Part shown: positions 1 through 8,622 of the stretch, piece after piece
Numbering within the stretch: the stretch's first letter is position 1
How the letters are laid out: each line of letters begins with the position of its first letter
Source of the DNA: Bacteroidota bacterium
GTDB lineage: Bacteria > Bacteroidota > Bacteroidia > Bacteroidales > Paludibacteraceae
NCBI GenBank assembly: GCA_017860335.1
Contig: JAFNAU010000038.1
Coordinates: forward strand, 1 to 17,266
DNA: 17,266 nucleotides
Direction: 5' to 3'
Program-made: the position numbers and the translations under genes
The notes under the pieces: generated by a model
Databases searched by the model: none
What the model saw: only the letters and a program-made list of their open reading frames with translations
What the model was told of the DNA's origin: nothing

Positions 1-156
1 ATTTCTGCTTAATGAATGGCCTTTTTTACGTTTAAGTAACAAAAGAGAAAATCTCTACCATATTTATCAGCATATTTCTTTAATAATCGAAAAAAAAATT
101 GCAATTTTGCACTTTCTTTTTTCAGAAGAAAAAGGCTTAAAATTAATTTTCTCTCA

Positions 157-1362
157 ATGGCTCTTGCAAACGAGAATTATCTGAAAGTACCTCAAATCTA
201 TTGCTTCGATGAGATAGAAAAAAAAGTTAACGCCTATAAATTGCTTCACCCCAAAGCTGAAATAATCCGGTTGGGTGCAGGTGATGTAACAAGACCTCTA
301 CCCGCCGAAGTGATTAAAGCTATGCACAAAGCTATTGACGAGCTTGGTCACGAAAATTCTTTCAGAGGTTACAGCCCTCCTCAGGGTTACGACTTTCTTA
401 TCTCGAAAATTCAAAAAGAATATAAGTCCCTTGGCATTTCCCTGGCTAAGGAAACAATTTTTATCAATGACGGTGCTAAATCGGCAATTGGTAATATCGG
501 ACATGTCCTCGGCCGTGATAATATCATTGCTATTGCCGAACCGGTGTATCCTGTATATGAAAATGCAACCATTATGAGCGGCAGGGCAGGTAATATTATC
601 GACGAAAGCAAATGGAGCAATATCGTTTATCTGGCATGTACTCCCGAAAACAATTTTATACCGGAATTACCTGAGGAAAAAGTGGATGTGATTTATATCT
701 GCAATCCAAATAATCCGACCGGCACAGCCATGAATCGAGCTGAACTGAAAAAGTGGGTGGATTATGCCATCGATCATCATAGTATTATTGTGTACGACGG
801 AGCTTATGAAGCGTACATTCAGCAAGACGAGATACCGCGGAGCATTTACGAAATAAAAGGAGCAAAAAAAGTAGCAATTGAGGTGCGAACGTTTTCAAAA
901 ACTGCAGAGTTTACCGGCCTTCGATGCGGATATGCTGTATTCCCGCATGAATTAAATGTCTTTACAAAGTTTGGAGAAAGTGTTCCTTTAGTTGACCTTT
1001 GGAGCCGAAGAAATTCAAACTATACCAACGGCGTTTCATATATCGTACAGCGTGGAGCGGAAGCTGTTTTCTCAGCTAAGGGAAAACAGGAAGTAAATGA
1101 AATAATTAACTATTATATAACAAACACGCAATTGGTCCGAAATGAGTTGATTGCACTCGGGTTTGAGGTATTTGGACAGGTCAATTCGCCTTATATATGG
1201 TTCAAAGTACCAGATAATATGTCTTCCTGGAAATATTTTAATGAACTCCTGTTCCAAAAAAATATTGTGGGAACACCAGGCATTCTTTTCGGATCGAAAG
1301 GTGAAGGATATATGAGATTCACAGGATTCAGCAGTCGTGAGAATATACCTATCCGATATTGA
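157..1362 (+). CDS. dapL: LL-diaminopimelate aminotransferase, C-terminus replaced
   Basis: PLP-dependent class I/II aminotransferase of the DapL lysine and peptidoglycan-precursor pathway. It converts tetrahydrodipicolinate to LL-diaminopimelate with glutamate as amino donor. Seen: the N-terminus MALANENYLKVP typical of the family, GDVTRPLP, FRGY..QGYDFL, NPNNPTGT, DGAYEAYI, the PLP lysine K248 in FSKTAEFTG, and GEGYMRFTGF near the end. Some positions that I recall as strongly conserved differ: GAKSAIGN where GAKSDTGN is usual, SKTAEFTG for SKTAGFTG, and YDGAYEAY for FDAAYEAY. The reading frame ends abruptly after SSRENI with a few unrelated residues, so the final helix (about 10-15 residues of a ~410-residue family) is missing where the frame runs into glmS. 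The ATG start matches the family. No clear promoter was found in bases 1-156. Identity is confident; activity is uncertain. Confidence 0.9.
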   Translation: MALANENYLKVPQIYCFDEIEKKVNAYKLLHPKAEIIRLGAGDVTRPLPAEVIKAMHKAIDELGHENSFRGYSPPQGYDFLISKIQKEYKSLGISLAKETIFINDGAKSAIGNIGHVLGRDNIIAIAEPVYPVYENATIMSGRAGNIIDESKWSNIVYLACTPENNFIPELPEEKVDVIYICNPNNPTGTAMNRAELKKWVDYAIDHHSIIVYDGAYEAYIQQDEIPRSIYEIKGAKKVAIEVRTFSKTAEFTGLRCGYAVFPHELNVFTKFGESVPLVDLWSRRNSNYTNGVSYIVQRGAEAVFSAKGKQEVNEIINYYITNTQLVRNELIALGFEVFGQVNSPYIWFKVPDNMSSWKYFNELLFQKNIVGTPGILFGSKGEGYMRFTGFSSRENIPIRY

Positions 1363-3152
1363 TTAAGGGTTTACACAGACTTGAATACAGAGGCTACGAC
1401 AGTGCGGGTATTGCACTTATTGATAATGAAAATCTGAAAGTTTACAAAGCAAAAGGCAAAGTAGCAGAGCTGGAGCAATTTGCCGAACAAAAAAACACCG
1501 AAGGAACCATAGGTATCGCTCATACAAGATGGGCTACACACGGTGAACCGAATCAGAAAAATGCGCATCCTCATTATTCGCAATCCGAAGAACTTGCAAT
1601 TATTCATAACGGAATTATCGAAAACTATGCAGTTCTTAAACAGGGACTCATTGAACATGGATTTACATTTAAAAGTCAAACTGATACAGAAGTTCTTGTT
1701 CAGCTCATTGAATATATGAAAAAAACCAATGAGGTGGATCTACCTACTGCAGTTCAGCTTGCACTCAACGAAGTCGTCGGTGCTTATGCAATTGCAGTCA
1801 TCGAAAAATCAAACCAGGATATGATTGTAGCAGCCCGCAAGGGTAGTCCGCTGGTTGTTGGAATTGGCACTGATGAATTTTTTATTGCTTCTGATGCAAC
1901 TCCAATTGTTGAATACACCGATAAAGTTGTATATATTGGCGAAGAAGAAATAGTTACTCTGCGCCGCAATGAGCCGATGAAAATCCGAACTATTGCTAAT
2001 ATTGAGAAAACTCCTGAAATTCATAAACTGGAACTGACCTTAAGTCAGTTGGAAAAAGGTGGTTTCCCGCATTTTATGTTAAAAGAAATTTTTGAACAAC
2101 CTCTAACTTTAGCTGACAGCATGAGAGGGAGAGTCAATGTGGAAGCAAATAACATTACTCTTGCCGGATTTATTGATAATAAAGATAAATTTTTAAAAGC
2201 AAGCAGAATTATTATAACTGCATGTGGTACATCCTGGCATTCGGCTCAGATTGGGATGTATGCCATTGAAGAATTTGCACGAATTCCTGTAGAGGTGGAA
2301 TATTCATCCGAATTTAGATACAGAAATCCGGTCATTAATAAGGATGATGTTGTTATTGCAATTTCACAATCGGGTGAAACTGCCGATACACTCGCTGCGG
2401 TAGAATTAGCAAAACAACAGGGAGCATTTATCTTTGGAATTTGTAATGTAGTGGGTTCATCTATACCCCGAAATACTCATTCAGGTTGCTATACACACGT
2501 TGGACCAGAAATAGGAGTTGCTTCTACCAAAGCATTTACCGCTCAGGTTACCGTCCTCACCATGCTGGCTTTACTCATAGGTAAAGAGAAAGGAACCTTA
2601 TCAGAACAGTATTATCTCAGACTGATCAATGAACTAAATTTGATTCCAGAGAAAATTTCTGAAATTCTGAAGAAAAATGATGTTATATCCGAGTTTTCTA
2701 AAACATTTACCTATGCTCAGAATTTTATTTATTTAGGTCGTGGATATAACTTTCCCGTGGCTTTGGAAGGCGCTTTAAAACTGAAAGAAATTTCCTATAT
2801 CCATGCTGAAGGATACCCTGCTGCAGAAATGAAACACGGACCTATAGCTCTGATAAGTCAGGAAATGCCGGTGGTTGTAATTGCAACAAATTCTTCGACA
2901 TACGAAAAAGTAATCAGTAATATCCAGGAAATAAAGGCTCGAAAAGGCAAAATTATCTCTATCGTTACTGAAGGTGACGAAATAGTAAAGGCTCTTTCAG
3001 ATTTTTCTATTTCGATACCGGAAACTGAAGAGTGTTTGTCGCCATTACTTGCTGTTGTACCTTTACAACTGCTTGCTTATCATATTGCTGTTGTTAAAGG
3101 TTGTGATGTTGATCAGCCAAGAAATCTGGCAAAATCAGTAACAGTTGAATAA
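1359..3152 (+). CDS. glmS: Glucosamine-6-phosphate synthase, N-terminus missing (no Cys1)
   Basis: Glutamine:fructose-6-phosphate aminotransferase, which makes glucosamine-6-phosphate for cell-wall precursors. Seen: most of the glutaminase domain (HRLEYRGYDSAG, HTRWATHGEPN, HNGIIENY, TDTEV), then two SIS isomerase domains (TACGTSWHSAQ, SQSGETADT, LGRGYNFPVALEGALKLKE, EGYPAAEMKHGP). The C-terminus PRNLAKSVTVE carries the isomerase lysine, here K592. The frame opens at a TTG that aligns with about residue 16 of mature E. coli GlmS. Upstream in frame, EYTYPI (1341-1358) still looks like GlmS, but a TGA at 1338-1340 closes the frame. The initiator and about the first nine residues are therefore absent, including the nucleophilic Cys1 of the MCGIVGYIG motif. 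Without Cys1 the protein could not use glutamine, though the isomerase half is intact. The start overlaps the dapL stop. It may be a real deletion or an assembly join. Confidence 0.92.
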   Translation: MIKGLHRLEYRGYDSAGIALIDNENLKVYKAKGKVAELEQFAEQKNTEGTIGIAHTRWATHGEPNQKNAHPHYSQSEELAIIHNGIIENYAVLKQGLIEHGFTFKSQTDTEVLVQLIEYMKKTNEVDLPTAVQLALNEVVGAYAIAVIEKSNQDMIVAARKGSPLVVGIGTDEFFIASDATPIVEYTDKVVYIGEEEIVTLRRNEPMKIRTIANIEKTPEIHKLELTLSQLEKGGFPHFMLKEIFEQPLTLADSMRGRVNVEANNITLAGFIDNKDKFLKASRIIITACGTSWHSAQIGMYAIEEFARIPVEVEYSSEFRYRNPVINKDDVVIAISQSGETADTLAAVELAKQQGAFIFGICNVVGSSIPRNTHSGCYTHVGPEIGVASTKAFTAQVTVLTMLALLIGKEKGTLSEQYYLRLINELNLIPEKISEILKKNDVISEFSKTFTYAQNFIYLGRGYNFPVALEGALKLKEISYIHAEGYPAAEMKHGPIALISQEMPVVVIATNSSTYEKVISNIQEIKARKGKIISIVTEGDEIVKALSDFSISIPETEECLSPLLAVVPLQLLAYHIAVVKGCDVDQPRNLAKSVTVE

Positions 3153-3194
3153 GCCTATTAAAGATAACTATAAAAAAATTACAAGAAGAATAAT

Positions 3195-4988
3195 ATGTGT
3201 GGAATAGCAATGGTCAGGCTTTTAAAGCCACTGGATTATTATCAGGAAAAATACGGTACATGGCAGTATGGATTACAGAAAATGTATCTGCTAATGGAAA
3301 AACAACATAACCGGGGACAGGAAGGCGCAGGATTAGCTACTTTGAAACTGAATATGCCGCCGGGTGAAGAATATATCTGGAGGGACCGAAAAGAGGGAAA
3401 AAATGCAATTCAGGAAATTTTTGCGAGTGTAAATGAAAAACTGGAAACATATAAAGGAGTTGCCGAAGATGCTGAATTTGCAAAAACAAACTTACCATTC
3501 GCGGGAGAACTTTATCTTGGTCACTTGAGATACAGCACTACAGGACGAAGCGGCATTGCCAACGTACATCCATTTTTACGTCGCCATAACTGGAAAGCCC
3601 GGACTATGGTTCTTGCTGGTAATTTCAATCTTACCAATGTCGATGAACTCTTTGAAATACTTACAAACCAGGGACAGCATCCCCGCGATAAAGCAGATAC
3701 GTTTTTGATGCTCGAATCACTGGGAAATAAGTTGGATAATGAAGTACAGGCAGAATATGAAAAAATCAGACAGCGCTATACTAACGATGTAAGGATCACG
3801 CAAAAAATTGAAGATCAGCTCGATATCTCTTCATTCATACGTAAATCAGAAAAATATTGGGATGGTGGTTATGTAATTACCGGTATGCTTGGACATGGAG
3901 ATGCTTTTGTTTTCAGAGACCCGAAAGGGATTCGTACCGGCTTTTATTATATTGATGACGAAATTGTAGTTGTTGCTTCAGAAAGAGCTGTTATTCAGAC
4001 TGTGATGGGGGTGAATGAAGAAAAAATCTTCGAACTTGAAGCTGGCAAATCAATGATTATCAAGAAAAATGGAAATATCCAGTACGAAACTATTCGTGTT
4101 GCTTCCCCCGAACAAAAACCATGCTCATTCGAACGTATTTATTTCTCACGAGGTAGTGATTTGGCTATTTATCAGGAACGTAAGAAACTGGGTGCTACAC
4201 TTGCTAAACCTATCATGGAGGCAATTGATAATGATCTGGACAATTCAGTCTTTTCATATATTCCAAATACAGCTGAGGTGGCTTTTTACGGCATGACCCA
4301 GGGTATCCGTCAGATTACCGGAAGAGATCCTCATATTGAAAAGGTGCTTATTAAAGATATTAAATTAAGAACTTTTATTTCGCAAAATAAGGAACGCAAT
4401 GACCTGGCTGCGCACGTTTACGATGTTACATGGAATTCTATTCGCAGAGGTGAGAAAGACAATCTGGTGGTAATAGATGACTCTATTGTTCGGGGTACGA
4501 CACTTAAACAAAGTATTCTGAAAATATTAAACAGACTGGAACCGAAAAAAATAATCATTGTTTCCTCATCACCACAGGTGCGTTATCCCGATTATTATGG
4601 GATTGATATGGCAAAAATGAGCGAATTTTGCGCATTTAGAGCAGCAATCGCGTTATTGAAAGAAACTGGAAGACAAAATGTTATTGATGAGGTTTACAGA
4701 AAATCAAAAGGACAGGAAAACTTTCATAAAGAAATGATTGTCAATTATGTAACTGAAATATACAAACCATTTTCTCAACAGGAAATATCCGATAAGATTG
4801 CAAAAATGCTTACTCCGGAGGAGGTAAACTGTCCGGTTCAACTGGTTTATCAGACTATCGAAGGTTTGCACGACGCATGCCCTAATCATTCCGGAGACTG
4901 GTATTTTTCGGGTAACTATCCCACACCCGGAGGGAACAGATTGGTAAATAAAGCATTTATTAATTATTACGAAGGAAAAGAAGTTTAA
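3195..4988 (+). CDS. Amidophosphoribosyltransferase-like protein (PurF family, long form)
   Basis: Class II glutamine amidotransferase fused to a phosphoribosyltransferase domain. Seen: MCGIA at the N-terminus with nucleophile Cys2, HNRGQEGAGLA, LGHLRYSTTGRSG, LAGNFNLTN and FRDPKGIRT in the glutaminase half. Then come SFERIYFSRGSDLAIYQERKKLG and the PRPP-binding loop VVIDDSIVRGTT (residues 425-436, acidic pair D428-D429). At 597 residues it is about 100 longer than ordinary PurF, with extra sequence in the glutaminase half. Long PurF paralogs near glmS are, to my knowledge, typical of Bacteroidales. Whether it makes phosphoribosylamine for purines or acts on another substrate cannot be told from sequence. 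It follows glmS by 42 bp and precedes hisA by 4 bp, so it is probably co-transcribed. Unlike glmS, its N-terminal cysteine is present. Confidence 0.85.
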   Translation: MCGIAMVRLLKPLDYYQEKYGTWQYGLQKMYLLMEKQHNRGQEGAGLATLKLNMPPGEEYIWRDRKEGKNAIQEIFASVNEKLETYKGVAEDAEFAKTNLPFAGELYLGHLRYSTTGRSGIANVHPFLRRHNWKARTMVLAGNFNLTNVDELFEILTNQGQHPRDKADTFLMLESLGNKLDNEVQAEYEKIRQRYTNDVRITQKIEDQLDISSFIRKSEKYWDGGYVITGMLGHGDAFVFRDPKGIRTGFYYIDDEIVVVASERAVIQTVMGVNEEKIFELEAGKSMIIKKNGNIQYETIRVASPEQKPCSFERIYFSRGSDLAIYQERKKLGATLAKPIMEAIDNDLDNSVFSYIPNTAEVAFYGMTQGIRQITGRDPHIEKVLIKDIKLRTFISQNKERNDLAAHVYDVTWNSIRRGEKDNLVVIDDSIVRGTTLKQSILKILNRLEPKKIIIVSSSPQVRYPDYYGIDMAKMSEFCAFRAAIALLKETGRQNVIDEVYRKSKGQENFHKEMIVNYVTEIYKPFSQQEISDKIAKMLTPEEVNCPVQLVYQTIEGLHDACPNHSGDWYFSGNYPTPGGNRLVNKAFINYYEGKEV

Positions 4989-4992
4989 AACG

Positions 4993-5715
4993 ATGATAGA
5001 AATTATTCCGGCAATAGATGTAATCGAAGGGAAATGCGTACGACTTACCCGTGGAGACTATAACCAGAAAAAAATATATAACGAAGATCCGCTTGAAGTA
5101 GCCCGTATGTTTGCCGATGCAGGAATTAAACGGTTGCATTTGGTGGATTTGGACGGTGCAAAAGCCCAACACATCGTGAATTATAAAGTACTTGAGCAAA
5201 TAGTATCGAAAACTAGTTTAACCGTTGATTTTGGAGGTGGATTAAAATCTGATAAAGATTTGCAAATCGCTTTTGAATGCGGTGCATCCATGATTACAGG
5301 AGGAAGTATAGCAGTTAAAAATCCGAATGTTTTCATCGAATGGTTGAATAAATACGGTTCTGATAAGATAATTCTTGGCGCGGATGTTAAGGATGAAAAA
5401 ATTTCAGTATCAGGCTGGACCGAAACTACCAATGTCGAATTAATTCCCTTTTTGAAAAATTATACAGATAAAGGAATCACAAAAGTAATCTGTACAGATA
5501 TCAGTAAAGACGGAATGCTTGAAGGTACTGCTGTACAATTGTATCAAAATATTCTGTCAGAATTACCTCAGATGTATCTTATTGCAAGTGGTGGAGTTAG
5601 CTGTATGCAGGATATTGAAAATCTGATACTTGCAAAAGTTCCGGCTGTAATACTTGGTAAAGCAATTTATGAAGGGAAAGTGCAGTTAAAAGATTTATGC
5701 AGATTTTTTAAGTAA
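4993..5715 (+). CDS. hisA: ProFAR isomerase (HisA)
   Basis: 1-(5-phosphoribosyl)-5-[(5-phosphoribosylamino)methylideneamino]imidazole-4-carboxamide isomerase, fourth step of histidine synthesis, a cytoplasmic TIM barrel. Seen: IPAIDVIEGKCVRL with catalytic Asp9, LHLVDLDGAK, VDFGGGLKS, GADVKDEK with the second catalytic Asp (D131), and the phosphate-binding TDISKDGMLEGT and ASGGVS loops. The 240-residue length is normal for HisA, and these motifs separate it from its paralog HisF. It starts 4 bp after the PurF-like gene, so the two are likely translated from one message. No other histidine gene lies in the window, so hisA is separated from the usual hisH-A-F-I group or belongs to a dispersed pathway. 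Both it and its upstream neighbour handle phosphoribosyl compounds. Confidence 0.95.
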   Translation: MIEIIPAIDVIEGKCVRLTRGDYNQKKIYNEDPLEVARMFADAGIKRLHLVDLDGAKAQHIVNYKVLEQIVSKTSLTVDFGGGLKSDKDLQIAFECGASMITGGSIAVKNPNVFIEWLNKYGSDKIILGADVKDEKISVSGWTETTNVELIPFLKNYTDKGITKVICTDISKDGMLEGTAVQLYQNILSELPQMYLIASGGVSCMQDIENLILAKVPAVILGKAIYEGKVQLKDLCRFFK

Positions 5716-5746
5716 TCTTGTAAACAGAAAATGCAAAATAAATAAC

Positions 5747-5796
5747 TATATTTGTATTGAATTTGATCTGGAGCGTAAAATGTCAGATCATTTTTT
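5747..5796 (+). promoter_or_regulatory. -7-like box followed by terminator-like hairpin upstream of the DUF5606 gene
   Basis: TATATTTG at 5747-5754 matches the Bacteroidetes -7 consensus TAnnTTTG but lacks TTTG at the right distance upstream. Just downstream a 7-bp stem (TGATCTG 5764-5770 with CAGATCA 5784-5790) is followed by six T (5791-5796), which resembles an intrinsic terminator. It may simply end the hisA transcript. If the -7 box is real, it would instead act as an attenuator in the leader of the next operon. A second candidate promoter, TTTG 5800-5803 with 19 bp to TATTATTT 5823-5830, lies beyond the hairpin and could drive the DUF5606 gene independently. Confidence 0.4.
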
Positions 5797-5869
5797 GTCT
5801 TTGACGAAATTAACTATAAAAATATTATTTACAGGATGACTGAAAAAGTCTGATTAATACTGAATTGTT

Positions 5870-6430
5870 ATGTTGAAAGAAATTTTATCTATTACAGGAA
5901 AGCCGGGTTTGTACAAGCATGTATCGAATGGTAAAAATATGCTCATCGTCGAGTCGTTAATTGATGGTAAACGAATCCCTGCTTATACCAAGGACAAAGC
6001 TGTTTCGTTGGGTGATATTGCAATTTTTACGGAAAATGAAGAAATCCCGCTTGGACAGGTATTGGAAAATATTAAAACCAAAGAGAATGGAGTAAAGTGT
6101 TCTATCGATTCGAAAGCAGATAACGAACAACTCAGAAAATTCATGGCTGAAATTTTACCCGAATACGATCGGGACAGAGTATATCCAAGCGATATTCGCA
6201 AAATAATCAACTGGTATAATCTTTTAATCGAAGCAAATCTGGTTGATTTTCTGGAAAAAGAACAAGCTGAAGAAGAAGTAAAAACAGAAAAAGAAATCGA
6301 TTTAAAAGAAAAAACGAAAAAAGAAGTTAAACCTGCAACCGTTGCTAAGGACGTAAAACAACCAAAACAACAGACAAAGGCAAACAAACCGGCTACACAG
6401 CGGTCAACTAATAGCCGCAAAATGGGATAG
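5870..6430 (+). CDS. DUF5606 domain-containing protein
   Basis: Conserved Bacteroidetes protein of unknown function, recognised from the N-terminal signature MLKEILSITGKPGLYKHVS followed by MLIVESLIDGKRIPAY and LGDIAIFT. The first ~85 residues look like a compact beta-rich domain, and the next part (DNEQLRKFMAEILPEYDRDRVYPSDIRKIINWYNLL, given here only as a region around residues 83-120) is helical. From about residue 125 the tail is low-complexity, rich in Lys, Glu, Thr and Gln, and probably disordered. The tail is 186 residues' final third and its basic end (NSRKMG) is compatible with nucleic acid contact, but this is only inference. No signal peptide or membrane segment. It is the first gene of a three-gene run, 9 bp ahead of the Nif3-like gene. 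Confidence 0.8.
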   Translation: MLKEILSITGKPGLYKHVSNGKNMLIVESLIDGKRIPAYTKDKAVSLGDIAIFTENEEIPLGQVLENIKTKENGVKCSIDSKADNEQLRKFMAEILPEYDRDRVYPSDIRKIINWYNLLIEANLVDFLEKEQAEEEVKTEKEIDLKEKTKKEVKPATVAKDVKQPKQQTKANKPATQRSTNSRKMG

Positions 6431-6439
6431 TCACTTGTA

Positions 6440-7537
6440 ATGACTACAGTAAAAACTATAACCGGATGGATTGAAGAAGTAGCTCCGCTAGCTCTTCAGG
6501 AAGATTATGACAATGCAGGACTGCTGATAGGAAGTCCCGATATGGTCGTGAACGGTGTTTTAATTACTGTAGATGTAACGGAACCAGTGATTGAAGAAGC
6601 ATATAAAAATGGATGTAATCTGATTATATCACATCATCCGTTGATTTTCAAAGGAGTGAAGCGACTCACAGGTCAGAATGAAACACAACGGTGTATAATT
6701 AAAGCCATTAAACACAATATTGCAGTTTACGCTGCCCATACAAACATGGATAATGTATTGTGCGGTGTAAATGGAAAAATAGCTGAAAAAATTGGTCTTA
6801 AAAATCTGCAAATTCTTCAACCTAAAAAACAGACACTTCTCAAACTCGTTACTTTTGTACCGGTTAATCATATAAGTTCTGTTCAAAATGCCTTGTTTGA
6901 GGCCGGTGCTGGTCATATTGGCAATTATGATAATTGCAGTTATTCGTCCGAAGGTAATGGAACTTTTCGTGCTAACGAGAAAGCAAATCCTTTTGTGGGT
7001 GAGATAGATGTCACTCACACAGAAGCAGAAATCAGACTCGAAGTCATCATGCCTGGATATCTGAAGGAAAAGATAATCAGAGCATTACTCAAAGCACATC
7101 CTTACGAAGAACCAGCTTACGATATTATTCCACTGGATAATGCCTGGAGTATTGTCGGCGCTGGTATAATCGGTGAATTGCCCGGCGGGAAAGATGAACT
7201 GGAATTCTTACACCAGCTGAAAAGTATTTTTCAACTCGATGCACTCAAACATACTTCATTATTGAATAAGACAATAAGAAAAGTAGCTATTTGTGGCGGA
7301 TCGGGTAGTGAGTTTCTGCCGGAAGCTTTAGCTGCCGGCGCCGATGTTTTTATTTCTGCTGATTTCAAATATCATCAGTATTTCGATGCTGAAAACAAGA
7401 TTTTAATTGCCGATATAGGACACTATGAGAGTGAACAGTTCACAAAAGATGTTTTTTATGAGATAATTACAAAAAATATTCCTAAATTTGCAGTCCGAAT
7501 TTCAGATGTTAATACAAATCCAATAAAATATTTATAA
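6440..7537 (+). CDS. Nif3-like dinuclear metal centre hexameric protein
   Basis: Member of the Nif3/YbgI/YqfO family (GTP cyclohydrolase I type 2 fold name in databases), whose cellular role is still unclear. Seen: YDNAGLLIGS, then the metal ligands in SHHPLIFKG (H65, H66), H100 and D104 in AAHTNMDNV, and H328 and E332 in GHYESE. The H-x3-E spacing and overall order match those in structurally studied YbgI. At 365 residues it is the long form: the middle region (about 130-230, containing VPVNHISSVQNALFEAGAG and AHPYEEPAYDI) corresponds to the inserted PII/CutA-like domain found in YqfO-type members. It sits 9 bp after the DUF5606 gene and 3 bp before the zinc-ribbon gene, so co-translation is likely. 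Confidence 0.92.
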   Translation: MTTVKTITGWIEEVAPLALQEDYDNAGLLIGSPDMVVNGVLITVDVTEPVIEEAYKNGCNLIISHHPLIFKGVKRLTGQNETQRCIIKAIKHNIAVYAAHTNMDNVLCGVNGKIAEKIGLKNLQILQPKKQTLLKLVTFVPVNHISSVQNALFEAGAGHIGNYDNCSYSSEGNGTFRANEKANPFVGEIDVTHTEAEIRLEVIMPGYLKEKIIRALLKAHPYEEPAYDIIPLDNAWSIVGAGIIGELPGGKDELEFLHQLKSIFQLDALKHTSLLNKTIRKVAICGGSGSEFLPEALAAGADVFISADFKYHQYFDAENKILIADIGHYESEQFTKDVFYEIITKNIPKFAVRISDVNTNPIKYL

Positions 7538-7540
7538 TAT

Positions 7541-8314
7541 ATGGCTACCGAAACCAAAACTGATAAAGAAATCACCGTTGAAGAAAAATTAAAAGCTCTT
7601 TACGAACTTCAAAAGGTTGATTCAAAAATTGATGAAATCAAAATTTTGCGTGGTGATCTTCCCCTTGAAGTTCAGGATATGGAAGATGAAATCGTTGGTT
7701 TAAGTACACGTTTGGTAAATTTTGAAAAAGAAATAGCCGAACTGAATACTGCCATTAAAGGTAAAAAAGTTGAGATTGATGAAGCTAATATAAAAATTGA
7801 ACGCTACAAAGAACAACAGAATAATGTTCGGAATAATCGTGAATATGATAATCTTTCAAAAGAAATAGAATATCAGGCATTAGAAATCGAACTTTGTGAA
7901 AAAAGAATTCGGGAATTCAATGCAAGTCTTGAAAATAAAAAGATTGAATTAGACAATACCTCGGTACAACTCTCAGAACGTAAACTTGACCTGGAACAGA
8001 AAAAAGGCGAACTTGAAGAAATTGTATCTGAAACCAAGCAGGAAGAAGAAAAACTCCGTGAACATGCAAAGAAAATTGAAGCCAGAATTGAACCACGTTT
8101 AATTACTGCTTTCAAGCGTATTCGTAAAAATGCCAGAAATGGTTTGGCTGTTGTATCGGTACAGCGTGACGCATGCGGAGGTTGTTTCAATAAAATTCCA
8201 GCTCAACGACAACTTGATATTCGCTCACGTAAAAAAATCATTGTTTGTGAATATTGCGGTCGCATTCTGGTTGACCCCGATTTGGGAGGGCAGGATAGTT
8301 CCGAAACAAAATAA
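7541..8314 (+). CDS. Coiled-coil protein with C4 zinc ribbon
   Basis: A two-part protein of the C4-type zinc-ribbon family often found beside nif3-like genes. Residues ~15-185 form long charged helices with repeated Glu/Lys/Leu-Ile pattern, consistent with an antiparallel coiled-coil hairpin; RNNREYDNLSKEIEY near the bend is a recognisable family stretch. The C-terminus holds a zinc ribbon with C212-x2-C215 and C236-x2-C239 (ACGGCF and CEYCGR). No signal peptide. Function unknown; nucleic acid or protein binding is suggested for the family. It is the last gene of the run and is followed by a strong terminator. Confidence 0.88.
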   Translation: MATETKTDKEITVEEKLKALYELQKVDSKIDEIKILRGDLPLEVQDMEDEIVGLSTRLVNFEKEIAELNTAIKGKKVEIDEANIKIERYKEQQNNVRNNREYDNLSKEIEYQALEIELCEKRIREFNASLENKKIELDNTSVQLSERKLDLEQKKGELEEIVSETKQEEEKLREHAKKIEARIEPRLITAFKRIRKNARNGLAVVSVQRDACGGCFNKIPAQRQLDIRSRKKIIVCEYCGRILVDPDLGGQDSSETK

Positions 8315-8357
8315 TTATAGTTACATTCCTTAGAATATTTAATATTTAAAATATAAT

Positions 8358-8390
8358 ATCCGAACAAAGAGATTTGTTCGGATTTTTTTT
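8358..8390 (+). terminator. Rho-independent terminator of the DUF5606-nif3-zinc ribbon operon
   Basis: A perfect 11-bp stem, ATCCGAACAAA (8358-8368) with TTTGTTCGGAT (8373-8383), around a GAGA tetraloop, is followed by a run of T through 8390. It lies 43 bp after the stop of the zinc-ribbon gene. Confidence 0.93.
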
Positions 8391-8622
8391 GCTTATAATT
8401 TGAGTGAACTTATCCCTGTTACATGTAAAATTCAAATAATCAAATCTCAGAGGCTATTATTTTATATACAATCTTGTATTTCAGTGATTTACATGTTGTA
8501 TTTCTGTATGCTCTTATGCTCAGAAAATATATATATAAGTCTCCATACTAATTTTCAATGAATTTTTATTAAAATCAACTATTCACAATTTTTATTCTAC
8601 CGTATTTATAAAAATATGAGAT

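Noticed and set aside
5983..6420. 145-codon reverse-strand frame opposite the DUF5606 gene
   Set aside because: It mirrors the Lys/Glu-rich codons of the real gene, giving Ser/Phe-rich sequence without recognisable motifs.
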